Below are positions 15,143 through 22,521 of a DNA stretch of 28,892 bases, in pieces (positions within the stretch are counted from its first letter, which is position 1; each line of letters opens with the position of its first letter). Under the pieces are notes generated by a model. The model saw nothing but the letters and a program-made list of their open reading frames with translations. It was not told the origin of the DNA and did no database searches. Location: NCBI GenBank assembly GCA_002483445.1, contig DLHY01000078.1:188155-217046 (forward strand), given 5' to 3'. Source of the stretch: Blastocatellia bacterium UBA7656 (GTDB lineage Bacteria; Acidobacteriota; Blastocatellia; UBA7656). Made by a program: the position numbers and the translations under genes.

Positions 15143-15348
15143 GTGTTGGACCACCTCCTTTCTGGTGTTAGGCGCATACTACCACAGGCCATCTTCAAGT
15201 CAAGAAAAAACTTCAGCAACAGGAAAAATTGCACAACTAATAGCGGCTGCGCTCCAGTCATTAGCCAATATATGGTTGAAGCCCTCATTTCTCGAAACGC
15301 TGCGGGATTTGACTTGCGCGCCCCGGTCGAATCAAGATTGTCGCTGCA

Positions 15349-16503
15349 ATGACAGATAAAAAAATCAGAGTATTCGCCACCGCAGACATCGGCAGCAAGG
15401 CGATAGACCTCCTGCGTGAGCGCGGTTATGAAGTCGAAGTCTACCCGGACACGGAGCCGCCGCCTCATTCTCTCATCATTGAAAAAGTCAGTAGCGGCGT
15501 GGATGCTCTCATCACAACGCTGCGCGATAAAATAGATGAAGAAGTTTTCACCGCCGGAGCCGCCACACTTCGAGTCGTGGCTCAGTGCGCGGTCGGCTTC
15601 GACGATATAGATCGAGCGGCGGCGAATCGCTACGGTATTCCATTTACCAACACCGCCGATGTGCTGACGGAAGCGACGGCGGAGTTCGCGCTGTTTATGA
15701 TGGGAGCGGTGTCGCGCAAACTTTATTCATCTGAGAAACTGGTCGAAGAAAACCGCTGGGGATCGTGGCACCCCTCGCATCCGTTTCTCGGAGACGAAGT
15801 GACGGGAAAGACCATTGCGGTTATAGGCGCGGGCCGGATTGGATGGGCGTTCGCGAAAAAGTGCATCGGACTCGATGTCGATTTGTTTTTATGCAGTCGA
15901 GAGTCTGGAGTCAGGGGTCAGAAGTCAGAAGTCAGAAGTCAGGAGTCAGAAGTGTTTCTTGAATTTGCTGATCGAGAAATGCAGCTAAGATTCGAAGCCG
16001 GGTTTTCAAGGCGTCGATGCTGGATCAGCTTCGCGTCATTTGAAGAGGCGATTGCGCGGGCTGATTATGTGAGCCTGCACGTTCCGCTCTTGATGCCGGA
16101 TCAAAGCGATCACCCGACATTTCACTTAATGAATGATGAAGCCTTCAATCTGATGAAGCCGACGGCATATTTGATAAACACCTCGCGCGGCGCGGTTCTG
16201 GATGAGCGCGCTTTGTATACGGCTTTGATTGAAAACCGACTGGCGGGCGCGGCTCTCGATGTGTTCGAGCAGGAGCCTCTGCCTGCGGACAGTCCATTGC
16301 GCGACACGAGGCTTCGTGATCGCATCAGATTGTTTCATCACTTCGCATCAGGCACGCGAGAGACGCGGCTTTCGCCCAATCCTCAAATTGGCATGGCTGG
16401 CCGCACGGTTCAGGCCGTGATCGATGTGATCGAAGGCAACTATGATGGCGACCCTCGGCGAATGCCTTACGTAGTGAATAAGGAAGCATTCAACTTAGCC
16501 TGA
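15349..16503 (+). CDS. D-isomer-specific 2-hydroxyacid dehydrogenase with repeat insertion
   Basis: A 384-residue NAD-dependent dehydrogenase of the glyoxylate/hydroxypyruvate reductase or phosphoglycerate dehydrogenase type. Visible are the substrate-side AQCAVGFDDIDRAAANRYGIPFTNT (in pieces, 78-102), the Rossmann motif GAGRIG (160-165), LINTSRGAVLDERAL with catalytic Arg280, and ALDVFEQEPL with Glu309. The expected catalytic His is in a diverged LFHHFASGT segment (His330/331). Residues ~184-229, between the second Rossmann strand and FEEAIARADYVS, are an insertion. Residues 185-201 come from seven heptamers and the rest are not family-like. The frame is kept, so the protein may still fold. 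No ribosome binding site is evident; the ATG is the only good start. Confidence 0.82.
   Translation: MTDKKIRVFATADIGSKAIDLLRERGYEVEVYPDTEPPPHSLIIEKVSSGVDALITTLRDKIDEEVFTAGAATLRVVAQCAVGFDDIDRAAANRYGIPFTNTADVLTEATAEFALFMMGAVSRKLYSSEKLVEENRWGSWHPSHPFLGDEVTGKTIAVIGAGRIGWAFAKKCIGLDVDLFLCSRESGVRGQKSEVRSQESEVFLEFADREMQLRFEAGFSRRRCWISFASFEEAIARADYVSLHVPLLMPDQSDHPTFHLMNDEAFNLMKPTAYLINTSRGAVLDERALYTALIENRLAGAALDVFEQEPLPADSPLRDTRLRDRIRLFHHFASGTRETRLSPNPQIGMAGRTVQAVIDVIEGNYDGDPRRMPYVVNKEAFNLA
15901..15949 (+). repeat. seven-unit AAGTCAG heptamer array inside a coding gene
   Basis: GAGTCTG, GAGTCAG, GGGTCAG, AAGTCAG x3, GAGTCAG in exact 7-bp register (49 bp), then AAGTG. It is translated as the Arg/Ser/Glu-rich segment ESGVRGQKSEVRSQESE of the dehydrogenase. 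No inverted partner was seen nearby. Confidence 0.92.
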
Positions 16504-16542
16504 GATAGTGTTACATTTCTGTATGATTCAAGGAGGCAAGTT

Positions 16543-16857
16543 ATGACGACGGCAGTCATCACATCTCACATCGAGCTTGACGAACAAGGGAGAGCTTGGA
16601 TAGTCGGAGCAAACACCAAAGTGATCGAAGTGGTGTGCGACAAGATCGCTTATGGCTGGAGTCCCGAAGAGATGCACTTTCAACATCCTCACCTTTCGCT
16701 CGCGCAGATTCATGCTGCGCTCTCGTACTACTACGACCATAAGGAAGAGATCGACACCGAGATCGCTCAACAGGTCAAGGAATACGAAAAACTGAGAGCG
16801 CAGTCCGAGAACTCGCCTTTGAGGCAGAAACTCCGTTCTATGGGCAAGCTGCTATGA
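16543..16857 (+). CDS. DUF433 family protein, putative antitoxin
   Basis: 104 residues. The core VIEVVCDKIAYGWSPEEMHFQHPHLSLAQIHAALSYYYDH (positions ~27-66) is the DUF433 HTH-like domain, in which a PEE...P.LSLAQI.AAL.YY pattern is typical. DUF433 proteins are paired with DUF5615/PIN-like genes and regarded as VapB-like antitoxins. AGGAGG eight bases before the ATG gives a strong start. Its stop overlaps the next gene as ATGA. The C-terminal 35 residues are a charged helix that probably contacts the partner. Antitoxin function is inferred from family and pairing. Confidence 0.85.
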   Translation: MTTAVITSHIELDEQGRAWIVGANTKVIEVVCDKIAYGWSPEEMHFQHPHLSLAQIHAALSYYYDHKEEIDTEIAQQVKEYEKLRAQSENSPLRQKLRSMGKLL

Positions 16858-17204
16858 GCGTTGGTCTCTACCTGGATGTTCACGTCCCGTATGCAATCAC
16901 TATAGGACTTCGCGTCCGGGAGGTGGACGTGATCACTGCTCAGGAAGGCGAGGCAGGCGAACTCGAAGATCCCGCTTTGCTGGATCGCGCAACTTCATTG
17001 GAGCGCATATTGTTCAGTCAGGACAAGGATCTTTTGCGTGAAGCGCAAAGTCGCCAGAGCAGCGGGCAATACTTCATCGGCGTCGTCTATGCGCCGCAGT
17101 TGCGCACAAGCATTGGTCAGTTTATTGACGACCTTGAGTTGATAGCTAAAGCCAGTGATCCCGATGAGTGGATAGGCAGAGTCGAGTACCTGCCTTTGAA
17201 GTAA
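16854..17204 (+). CDS. DUF5615 PIN-like protein, putative toxin
   Basis: 116 residues. It starts VGLYLDVHVPYAITIGLRVREVDVITAQE, close to the DUF5615 consensus LLDEHVP.A...LR.RG.DV.TAQE, with the key Asp8. ILFSQDKDLLREA supplies the second acidic centre (Asp at about 60-62), as in Mut7-C/PIN-like folds. The family's usual DEH is DVH here, so one acidic residue is missing and activity may be altered. Translation is coupled to the DUF433 gene by the ATGA overlap. A VapC-like ribonuclease role is the standard inference. Confidence 0.82.
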   Translation: MSVGLYLDVHVPYAITIGLRVREVDVITAQEGEAGELEDPALLDRATSLERILFSQDKDLLREAQSRQSSGQYFIGVVYAPQLRTSIGQFIDDLELIAKASDPDEWIGRVEYLPLK

Positions 17205-17274
17205 CTCGATGCGATCATCTGTTCGCGCGAGACTGGCCTCTCGCACTTCGATATTGCGCCCATCTTTTATCAGG

Positions 17275-17628
17275 CTATTGTTTCAGCTTCTCATATTCCT
17301 GCCTGGCTTGTTGGAGTATGGGAATGTCCGTGTCGGCATCTTTCCACAGCGCGAAGAAATCCTCGTATGCCTTGCGGCTTTTGGCTGTGTCGCCAGCGAG
17401 TGCCGCAGCGCGCGCAAGCCCGAGGTGCGCGAGCGGATACAAGGGTGACAGAGGAGATTCGCCGCGATGGTCGAGGATCTTTTGGAACTCGGCGGCGGCT
17501 TCTGCGCCACGCTTGAGGTTCAGGTAAGCCAGGCCGCGCAGGTACTGCGGCCAGAACTCGGCAGCCGCTTCGTAGCGACTGACGGGTTGCAATTGCTCTA
17601 TCGCCTGTGCCGCACTGCCGCATCGCAT
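17275..17628 (-). CDS. orphan TPR tail like the C-terminus of PknB-TPR kinases
   Basis: 117 residues of helical repeats (YLRGLAYLNLKRGAEAAAEFQKILDHR, then LAHLGLARAAALAGDTAKSRKAYEDFF) ending ALWKDADTDIPILQQARQEYEKL. That ending is characteristic of the very C-terminus of acidobacterial serine/threonine kinases and adenylate-cyclase-like receptors with TPR sensor domains (known to me as ..FLTLWKDADPDIPIL..AK.EY..L). Here it stands alone, six bases after the stop of a kinase with a different (propeller) sensor. It may be a leftover from recombination between kinase paralogs, or a small co-translated partner. No own ribosome binding site beyond GAGAG near the kinase stop. Confidence 0.6.
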   Translation of the reverse strand: MRCGSAAQAIEQLQPVSRYEAAAEFWPQYLRGLAYLNLKRGAEAAAEFQKILDHRGESPLSPLYPLAHLGLARAAALAGDTAKSRKAYEDFFALWKDADTDIPILQQARQEYEKLKQ

Positions 17629-17634
17629 CTGCTC

Positions 17635-20481
17635 TCACTTCAATCCATCGACCAGGTAGAGGTCGGAAAGCACGCGCCTGATCGAGTAAACATACCCCTT
17701 TCCATCTGGCGTCATGAGAATCGAGTTGGGCCAAAAGATACCAGCGGGGTCGGCAGGTATGACTTCTTTGAGCAGTTCTTTGCGCCCGGTCGCGGGATCA
17801 AACCGATATACTCTGATCGGCATCTCCTGGGTTCGAGCGAGGTAGAGCGATCGTCTGTCACTACTCCAACCGATGATCTCATCTTCGCTCTCCAGATACA
17901 GAATCGGCTGCGGCGCGCCTCCTTCCACCGGGTGGAAAGACCGCTGATGCTGACCATCCGATACGATTACGAATCTGCCATCCGGTGAGATTAGGATTCC
18001 TTGTGAAGTCCCGGTTGTTCCCTCAATCGTGATGGGACGAGGAGGACCGCCCTCGATGCTCTGAACGTAGCAGCGCCAGTCGTGGCCTGGTTCCCGGCCT
18101 TGGAAGACGACTTGCCTCCCATCTGGGAACCAGCAAACTCCGTTACTGTATTCCTCGATAGGGCCACGCTCCAACGTTCTGGTTTCACCGGCGCCGGTCG
18201 GCAGTAGCGCCAGTTGCGGAGGCGTGAAGAGGGTTGCGAGCGCCCACTTCCCGTCAGGTGATAGCCGTGGCCAAGTTCCGTTGCCAAGCCGGATGGCGGG
18301 TGTGCCATCTGTTCGACGCAAGTAAACCGCGTAGTTGATTCCCGATCCTTCTCCCCAATAGGTGAATAAGACCTCCTTGCCGTTCGGTGAAAGGTCTGAA
18401 AGCCTTCCGAGATCAAGCCAGGAAAGATCGCGCTCTTTTGTTTCTCCAGGAGGACGGCCAATGAGGTTTTGCCAGTCATGATAGCTGGTGATCAGCACAC
18501 GCCCGTCGCGAGAAATATCATGCAGAATCAGCGGAATGGTCGTCCGCATGACCAACCGTTCTCGCCCGGAGAGCGTCACGGAATAAATAGCATTAGTATC
18601 CCCAGCCTGGCCTGCCGTGAACCATATCTCGTCTCCAGCCGGAGACCAAGCCAAGCCCTCTTCACCGCTCCATTCACCTGAGAGTACCGTCTTCTTTCCG
18701 GTGAGGTCTACGACCGCTACCCATCCGCGACTATCCCCTTTCACCTGATGATCCATGAAGGCGACCAAATCGCCCTTAGGCGAGATGCGCGGATGGCTGA
18801 TGTAGCCTGCTGTTTTATAGAGCATTTTGCCAATGGGATATTCGAGATGATTCTGCCCATTCACCCACCGCACCACCGCGAGCTTGGTTCCATCCGGCGA
18901 CCAGTCGGCCTCTTGCACGTCTTCGAGAATATCGCGCGGGGCGCCACCATCAATCGGCATTCGAGCAAGTGTGCCGCGGCTGATATACTGGCCGAGGTAT
19001 TGACGGTTGCGCAAGACAGCCAGTTCGTTGGAGACAGAGATCGCCAGCAGATCAGTGTTGTCCAGTTTGAGCGCGCGCGACTCCGATATTCCGGCGCGAG
19101 CCGAGAAGACTTCTAACGGGTTGCCATTCCACCTGGCACTGTAGACAACGGTCTGGCCATCGGGCGCGAACCTCGCATTCCAGACCGTGCCGCGATTAAA
19201 GGTGAGGCGTTTGTACGAAGGTGGCGGGACTTTTCGGAGATTGCTGTAGACGAGAATCCCGGCGACTGCTCCCACCATGAGGAACGCAAGACTGAGGCAG
19301 AGGAGCATCGGCCAGAGATGACGCCTGACTGGCGTTGATATTACTGCTGCTTCTGCCTTACTTGCGTCAGAGACTGCTGAGAGCGACTCCAGTTGAAAGG
19401 CCAGATCGCTCGCCGATTGGAACCGCTGCTCCGGTCTTTTCTCCAGGCAGTGCTGAATGATTCGCTCGAGCGCGGGTGACACCTCTGAGTTTTCTGATGG
19501 CCCAGGAGGCTCTTCAGTCAGGATGGCATTCATTGTTTCCACTGCCGTGTCGCGTCGAAAGGCACGCTCGCCTGATAGCATCTCGTAGAGCACAGCACCG
19601 AATGAGAAGATATCGGAGCGATGATCTACTCGCTTGCCGCGAACTTGCTCAGGTGACATATATCCGACAGTTCCCACTATCACTCCCGATTCTGTCTCTG
19701 CATCGAAGGGAATCGTTAACGCTTCTGTCTGCGCTATACCTGGACGTTGTACTTGCGTGAGCTTGGCTAATCCGAAATCCAGGATCTTTGCGCGACCATC
19801 TCTTGTAATGAAGATGTTCTCAGGCTTGAGATCGCGGTGGACTATTCCTTTCTCGTGAGCAGCGGCGAGCCCGTGCGCTATCTGCCGTGCGTAATCAATT
19901 GCTTTACCCTGCTTCAGTGTCGAGGCGCTGATTATCTTGCCCAGTGTCTCGCCTTCCAACAATTCCGATACCACGTAAGGTGCATTGTCATGCGAGCCAA
20001 TGTCAAAGATGGCAAGGATGTTCGGATGATTGAGAGCGCCAGCGGCGCGAGCTTCTTGCTCGAAGCGGCGAAGCCCTTCAGCATTAGAGGAGAAAGCGGC
20101 ACGCAAGACTTTGATAGCGACCTCGCGCCTCAGCCTTGTATCGCGAGCGCGATAGACTTCGCCCATTCCGCCCGCGCCAAGCCGCGAAAGGATTTCGTAG
20201 GGACCAAACTGCGTTCCCATCACAAGGCTTGTTTCTTCACCTCCGCGAACCTGTCCCGTTTCGGTTCGGCGATCTGCAATCAACTCCACAGCGTGCTTGA
20301 ACGCAGGCTCTTCGAGGAACTTGCTCGCTTGCTGCTGATAGACGATCTGGGATTCCACTTCACGCCGCAGCGCTTCATCGCCCGCGCAGGCTTGGTCGAG
20401 AAAGGCTGCGCGTTCATCGCCTCCGTGTTCGAGCGCGGCCTGGGCTAGCTCATCTATTTGCTTCCATCGTTCAGGAGTCAT
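17635..20481 (-). CDS. transmembrane serine/threonine protein kinase with PD40/TolB-like sensor
   Basis: A 948-residue receptor kinase. The kinase domain (~95-370) has the Gly loop LGAGGMGEVY (101-110), VAIK Lys124, HRDLKPEN with catalytic Asp217, DFG 235-237 and GYMSPEQ in the activation segment. All key residues are present, so it should be active. One membrane helix lies at ~390-413. The outer part (~420-948) carries repeated PD40-type blades (FAPDGQTVVYSA, WSPDGTKLAVV, LSPDGKWALAT, WFPDGRQVVFQG, ISPDGRFVIVS), a beta-propeller likely sensing envelope ligands. The first ~90 residues (MTPERWKQIDELAQAAL...) are the helical head found in acidobacterial kinases coupled to ECF sigma factors. The ATG overlaps the sigma stop as ATGA, which rules out the longer upstream in-frame start. 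Confidence 0.93.
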   Translation of the reverse strand: MTPERWKQIDELAQAALEHGGDERAAFLDQACAGDEALRREVESQIVYQQQASKFLEEPAFKHAVELIADRRTETGQVRGGEETSLVMGTQFGPYEILSRLGAGGMGEVYRARDTRLRREVAIKVLRAAFSSNAEGLRRFEQEARAAGALNHPNILAIFDIGSHDNAPYVVSELLEGETLGKIISASTLKQGKAIDYARQIAHGLAAAHEKGIVHRDLKPENIFITRDGRAKILDFGLAKLTQVQRPGIAQTEALTIPFDAETESGVIVGTVGYMSPEQVRGKRVDHRSDIFSFGAVLYEMLSGERAFRRDTAVETMNAILTEEPPGPSENSEVSPALERIIQHCLEKRPEQRFQSASDLAFQLESLSAVSDASKAEAAVISTPVRRHLWPMLLCLSLAFLMVGAVAGILVYSNLRKVPPPSYKRLTFNRGTVWNARFAPDGQTVVYSARWNGNPLEVFSARAGISESRALKLDNTDLLAISVSNELAVLRNRQYLGQYISRGTLARMPIDGGAPRDILEDVQEADWSPDGTKLAVVRWVNGQNHLEYPIGKMLYKTAGYISHPRISPKGDLVAFMDHQVKGDSRGWVAVVDLTGKKTVLSGEWSGEEGLAWSPAGDEIWFTAGQAGDTNAIYSVTLSGRERLVMRTTIPLILHDISRDGRVLITSYHDWQNLIGRPPGETKERDLSWLDLGRLSDLSPNGKEVLFTYWGEGSGINYAVYLRRTDGTPAIRLGNGTWPRLSPDGKWALATLFTPPQLALLPTGAGETRTLERGPIEEYSNGVCWFPDGRQVVFQGREPGHDWRCYVQSIEGGPPRPITIEGTTGTSQGILISPDGRFVIVSDGQHQRSFHPVEGGAPQPILYLESEDEIIGWSSDRRSLYLARTQEMPIRVYRFDPATGRKELLKEVIPADPAGIFWPNSILMTPDGKGYVYSIRRVLSDLYLVDGLK

Positions 20482-21047
20482 TGCTCTCTCTTGCTGATTG
20501 CTCTGAGCAGCCAGCCTTTGGCGCTTCGCCATTCACGCATCACAGTCACAGACGATACTCCGAGCACCTCCGCCGTCTCATCTACGCTGAGTCCGCCGAA
20601 GTACCTCAACTCAACTACCTGACATTTGCGCGGGTCGATTGCGGCCAGATCCTTCAGCGCATCGTCAAGCGCGATCAGTTCCGCCCCGCGCTCCTGGGCG
20701 CCGATGACCGCTTCATCAAACGACACCTTGAGCGCGCCTCCCCCGCGCTTGTCGTAGCCGCGAGCGCGAGCGTGATCTACCAGGATGCGCCGCATCGCCT
20801 GCGCCGCGACGGCAAAGAAATGAGCGCGATTCTGCCAACGCATGTTTTTGTGTTCGACAAGTCTGAGATATGCCTCGTTTATCAGGGCAGAAGTCTGGAG
20901 GGTATGATCCTGGCGCTGGCGACGCATGTGGTAATGAGCCATTCGGCGCAGTTCCTTGTAGACGAGCGGCATCATCTCATCGAGCGCCTCGCGGTCGCCC
21001 TCGCGCCATCGCACGAGCAGGGCAGTAATGTGCTGTGAAGAAGACAA
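20478..21047 (-). CDS. ECF-like RNA polymerase sigma factor (Sig-70_X6 type)
   Basis: About 189 residues. Region 2 is GDREALDEMMPLVYKELRRMAHYHMRRQ...SALINEAYLRL and HFFAVAAQAMRRILVDHARAR. Region 4 is LDDALKDLAAIDPRKCQVVELRYFGGLSVDETAEVLGVSSVTVMREW. These patterns are those of the Sig-70_X6 (ECF-like) group, common in Acidobacteriota and Planctomycetota and typically encoded just before a PknB kinase, as here (ATGA overlap). No ATG is available. TTG at 21047 lies seven bases after AGGAGG, better spaced than the TTG at 21053 that directly abuts it. Activity is presumably controlled by the partner kinase; target promoters are unknown. Confidence 0.9.
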   Translation of the reverse strand: MSSSQHITALLVRWREGDREALDEMMPLVYKELRRMAHYHMRRQRQDHTLQTSALINEAYLRLVEHKNMRWQNRAHFFAVAAQAMRRILVDHARARGYDKRGGGALKVSFDEAVIGAQERGAELIALDDALKDLAAIDPRKCQVVELRYFGGLSVDETAEVLGVSSVTVMREWRSAKGWLLRAISKREQ

Positions 21048-21220
21048 CCTCAATCCTCCTTCGAAGGAGAGGATTAAACCCCGCGAATTATATCACAAAG
21101 ATTCAGACTGAAATTCGATCCGCTTAAAAAAGCTCTTCTCGATGATAGCTCTCGCCCGGAAATCCCGACTTAGCTGATGGGAAACGAGGGAGGCCTCCTC
21201 AAGTACCGCAAAACAATTTC

Positions 21221-21246
21221 AAAGACCCGGCAACGGCCAGGTCTTT
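21221..21246 (+). promoter_or_regulatory. leader hairpin before the JAMM-like gene
   Basis: AAAGACC (21221-21227) pairs with GGTCTTT (21240-21246) 18 bp before the ATG, directly before the GGAGGGAG ribosome binding site. It could be part of the 5' UTR affecting translation, or a terminator of an upstream transcript. No known riboswitch consensus was matched. Confidence 0.35.
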
Positions 21247-21263
21247 CAGGGAGGGAGTGTTCT

Positions 21264-21788
21264 ATGCATCGCAGGTCTTTGCTTTCTATTCTTTTGCTCT
21301 TTTCGGTTTCTGTTGCTTCGACTATTGCCAATCCGGTAATTGCATCGGATGACGCCGCCGGAGCGCACAAACAGAGAGTCTTCGCTTTTCTGACCAATAT
21401 CAATGATGAGACAAGGATGGAGTTTCAGAAGGCATGGCATATTGCGGACGGCGGCGTTGGAAAGATGGAGGGTGTCGTGCTGCTGTTTCTCATGCGCGAT
21501 GGCTCTATTCAAGCCAGGTCGCTGGGCCAAACCAACGAGCACAAACAGTTCACTTTCGCATGGCATCCCGGAATAGTAGCAGTGCTGCACACTCACCCCA
21601 ATAGCAGCAACCCGCAACCGGCAGGAGAGGATATGAAGATCGCCGACAAATTCGGCATCCCTGTCTGCACGATAACCATTCGCGGCCTGTTTGTATATGA
21701 CCCTGCCACGCGCAGAACCACCAAACTCCACGATGGTCTCAACTGGCTCACTCCTTCAAGGCCGAATTCGATTGCCGCCGAGCGGTGA
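21264..21788 (+). CDS. exported JAMM/MPN-like protein
   Basis: 174 residues. A Sec signal peptide (RRSLLSILLLFSVSVAST, cleavage near ANPVIA) follows the ATG that has GGAGGGAG upstream; an in-frame start 87 bases earlier would bury it. The mature domain has a JAB/MPN pattern: an upstream Glu (KMEGVVLLF), then VLHTHPNSSNPQPAGEDMKIADKFG. This matches the JAMM metal site HxHP...(S)xxD with both His and the Asp kept. The Ser position is Ala and the loop is one residue longer than in RadC-type proteins. JAMM proteins are zinc isopeptidases or DNA-repair-associated folds; an exported one could act on peptides or cell wall. It is followed 79 bp later by a membrane protein gene, probably in the same transcript. 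Confidence 0.7.
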   Translation: MHRRSLLSILLLFSVSVASTIANPVIASDDAAGAHKQRVFAFLTNINDETRMEFQKAWHIADGGVGKMEGVVLLFLMRDGSIQARSLGQTNEHKQFTFAWHPGIVAVLHTHPNSSNPQPAGEDMKIADKFGIPVCTITIRGLFVYDPATRRTTKLHDGLNWLTPSRPNSIAAER

Positions 21789-21867
21789 ATCGCTCAAACA
21801 GGAGTTCGGCGGCTGCAAGGAACAACCGCAACTTGTCTTACCAATTAACGAAGGGAGAAAAAAACAA

Positions 21868-22386
21868 ATGTTAATTCTGATTCTGATTGCCGTCGGGCTA
21901 ATAAGCCTGATCGGAGGGTTTATTGTGGGAAAGGTTGTAGGCGGAAAGTCCAGGGCGCCGACTACCCCGACACATGAGAATGATCCAAATCTTGCGGCCT
22001 GCCAGGGCACCTGTGCCCAATGGGATATGCGTCGTACAGAGCGTTGTGGACTTCAAGCAGACGAAGCCGTGGCCAGAAGCAGGGCCGATTCGCGCCGTAG
22101 TGACTTGAATACAGCTTTAGTGGTGGCAGCGGCAGCTTTGGCTGCGGCTGTCGCTTTATCGGCGTGCTGGCCTTGTGCTGGTATTGCTTATGCCGCCGCT
22201 GCTGTTGCCTCAGTGTACGCGTCGTACCTCGCTGGATTACTCCAGGCAGCAAGCGACGATCTCACGCGGGCCGAACAAGCTACGCACGACGCTCGAATTC
22301 GAGAAGGTGCCGCAAGGAACCTGATACATCAACTCTGTTCCCCGGCTGATGCTGCTGCTTGCCTGAGTGCCCCCGGACCCTGCTGA
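21868..22386 (+). CDS. Cys-rich membrane protein of unknown function
   Basis: 172 residues, family not recognised. An N-terminal hydrophobic helix (LILILIAVGLISLIGGFIVGKVVGG) acts as signal anchor. A CQGTCAQWDMRRTERC segment and a charged helix follow. A long Ala-rich hydrophobic stretch of about 50 residues (two short helices split by CWPCAG) comes next. A polar helix and a Cys-containing tail (LCSPADAAACLSAPGPC) complete the protein. The many cysteines suggest disulfides outside the cytoplasm. GAAGGGAG before this ATG fixes the start; an in-frame frame opens earlier inside the previous gene but has no such site. Context suggests it works with the exported JAMM-like protein. Confidence 0.6.
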   Translation: MLILILIAVGLISLIGGFIVGKVVGGKSRAPTTPTHENDPNLAACQGTCAQWDMRRTERCGLQADEAVARSRADSRRSDLNTALVVAAAALAAAVALSACWPCAGIAYAAAAVASVYASYLAGLLQAASDDLTRAEQATHDARIREGAARNLIHQLCSPADAAACLSAPGPC

Positions 22387-22521
22387 TTAAGGGAAATAAA
22401 GGGCAGTTATGCGTTTCAATCAAAGGCGCCGCCGAACAATCGCGTCAACCGGAGCGCGAAGCGAGTTTCGCATGGTTACTTCCAGTGTTCGGCGCGCGCC
22501 CGGTTACGCGGGGCGGTCGCT

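Larger units (their letters stand above)
14755..15348. other. 594-bp intergenic region with repeats and a possible decayed gene
   Basis: No intact protein gene. It holds an inverted CACGAAGGAACACGAAG repeat (14832-14965), a terminator-like hairpin (14985-15011), a strong ribosome binding site on the minus strand (15151-15162) and a possible rpsU remnant, each listed separately. From 15165 to 15348 nothing recognisable was seen. Confidence 0.6.

Noticed and set aside
15149..15163. Resemblance to the 3' end of 16S rRNA (GGACCACCTCCTTTCT)
   Set aside because: Only the anti-Shine-Dalgarno stretch matches and no other rRNA sequence is nearby; it reads better as a strong ribosome binding site on the minus strand.
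21130..21250. Possible riboswitch (fluoride, c-di-AMP or c-di-GMP type) in the leader of the JAMM-like gene
   Set aside because: Short resemblances only; the conserved cores of these classes could not be aligned and only a 7-bp hairpin is supported.
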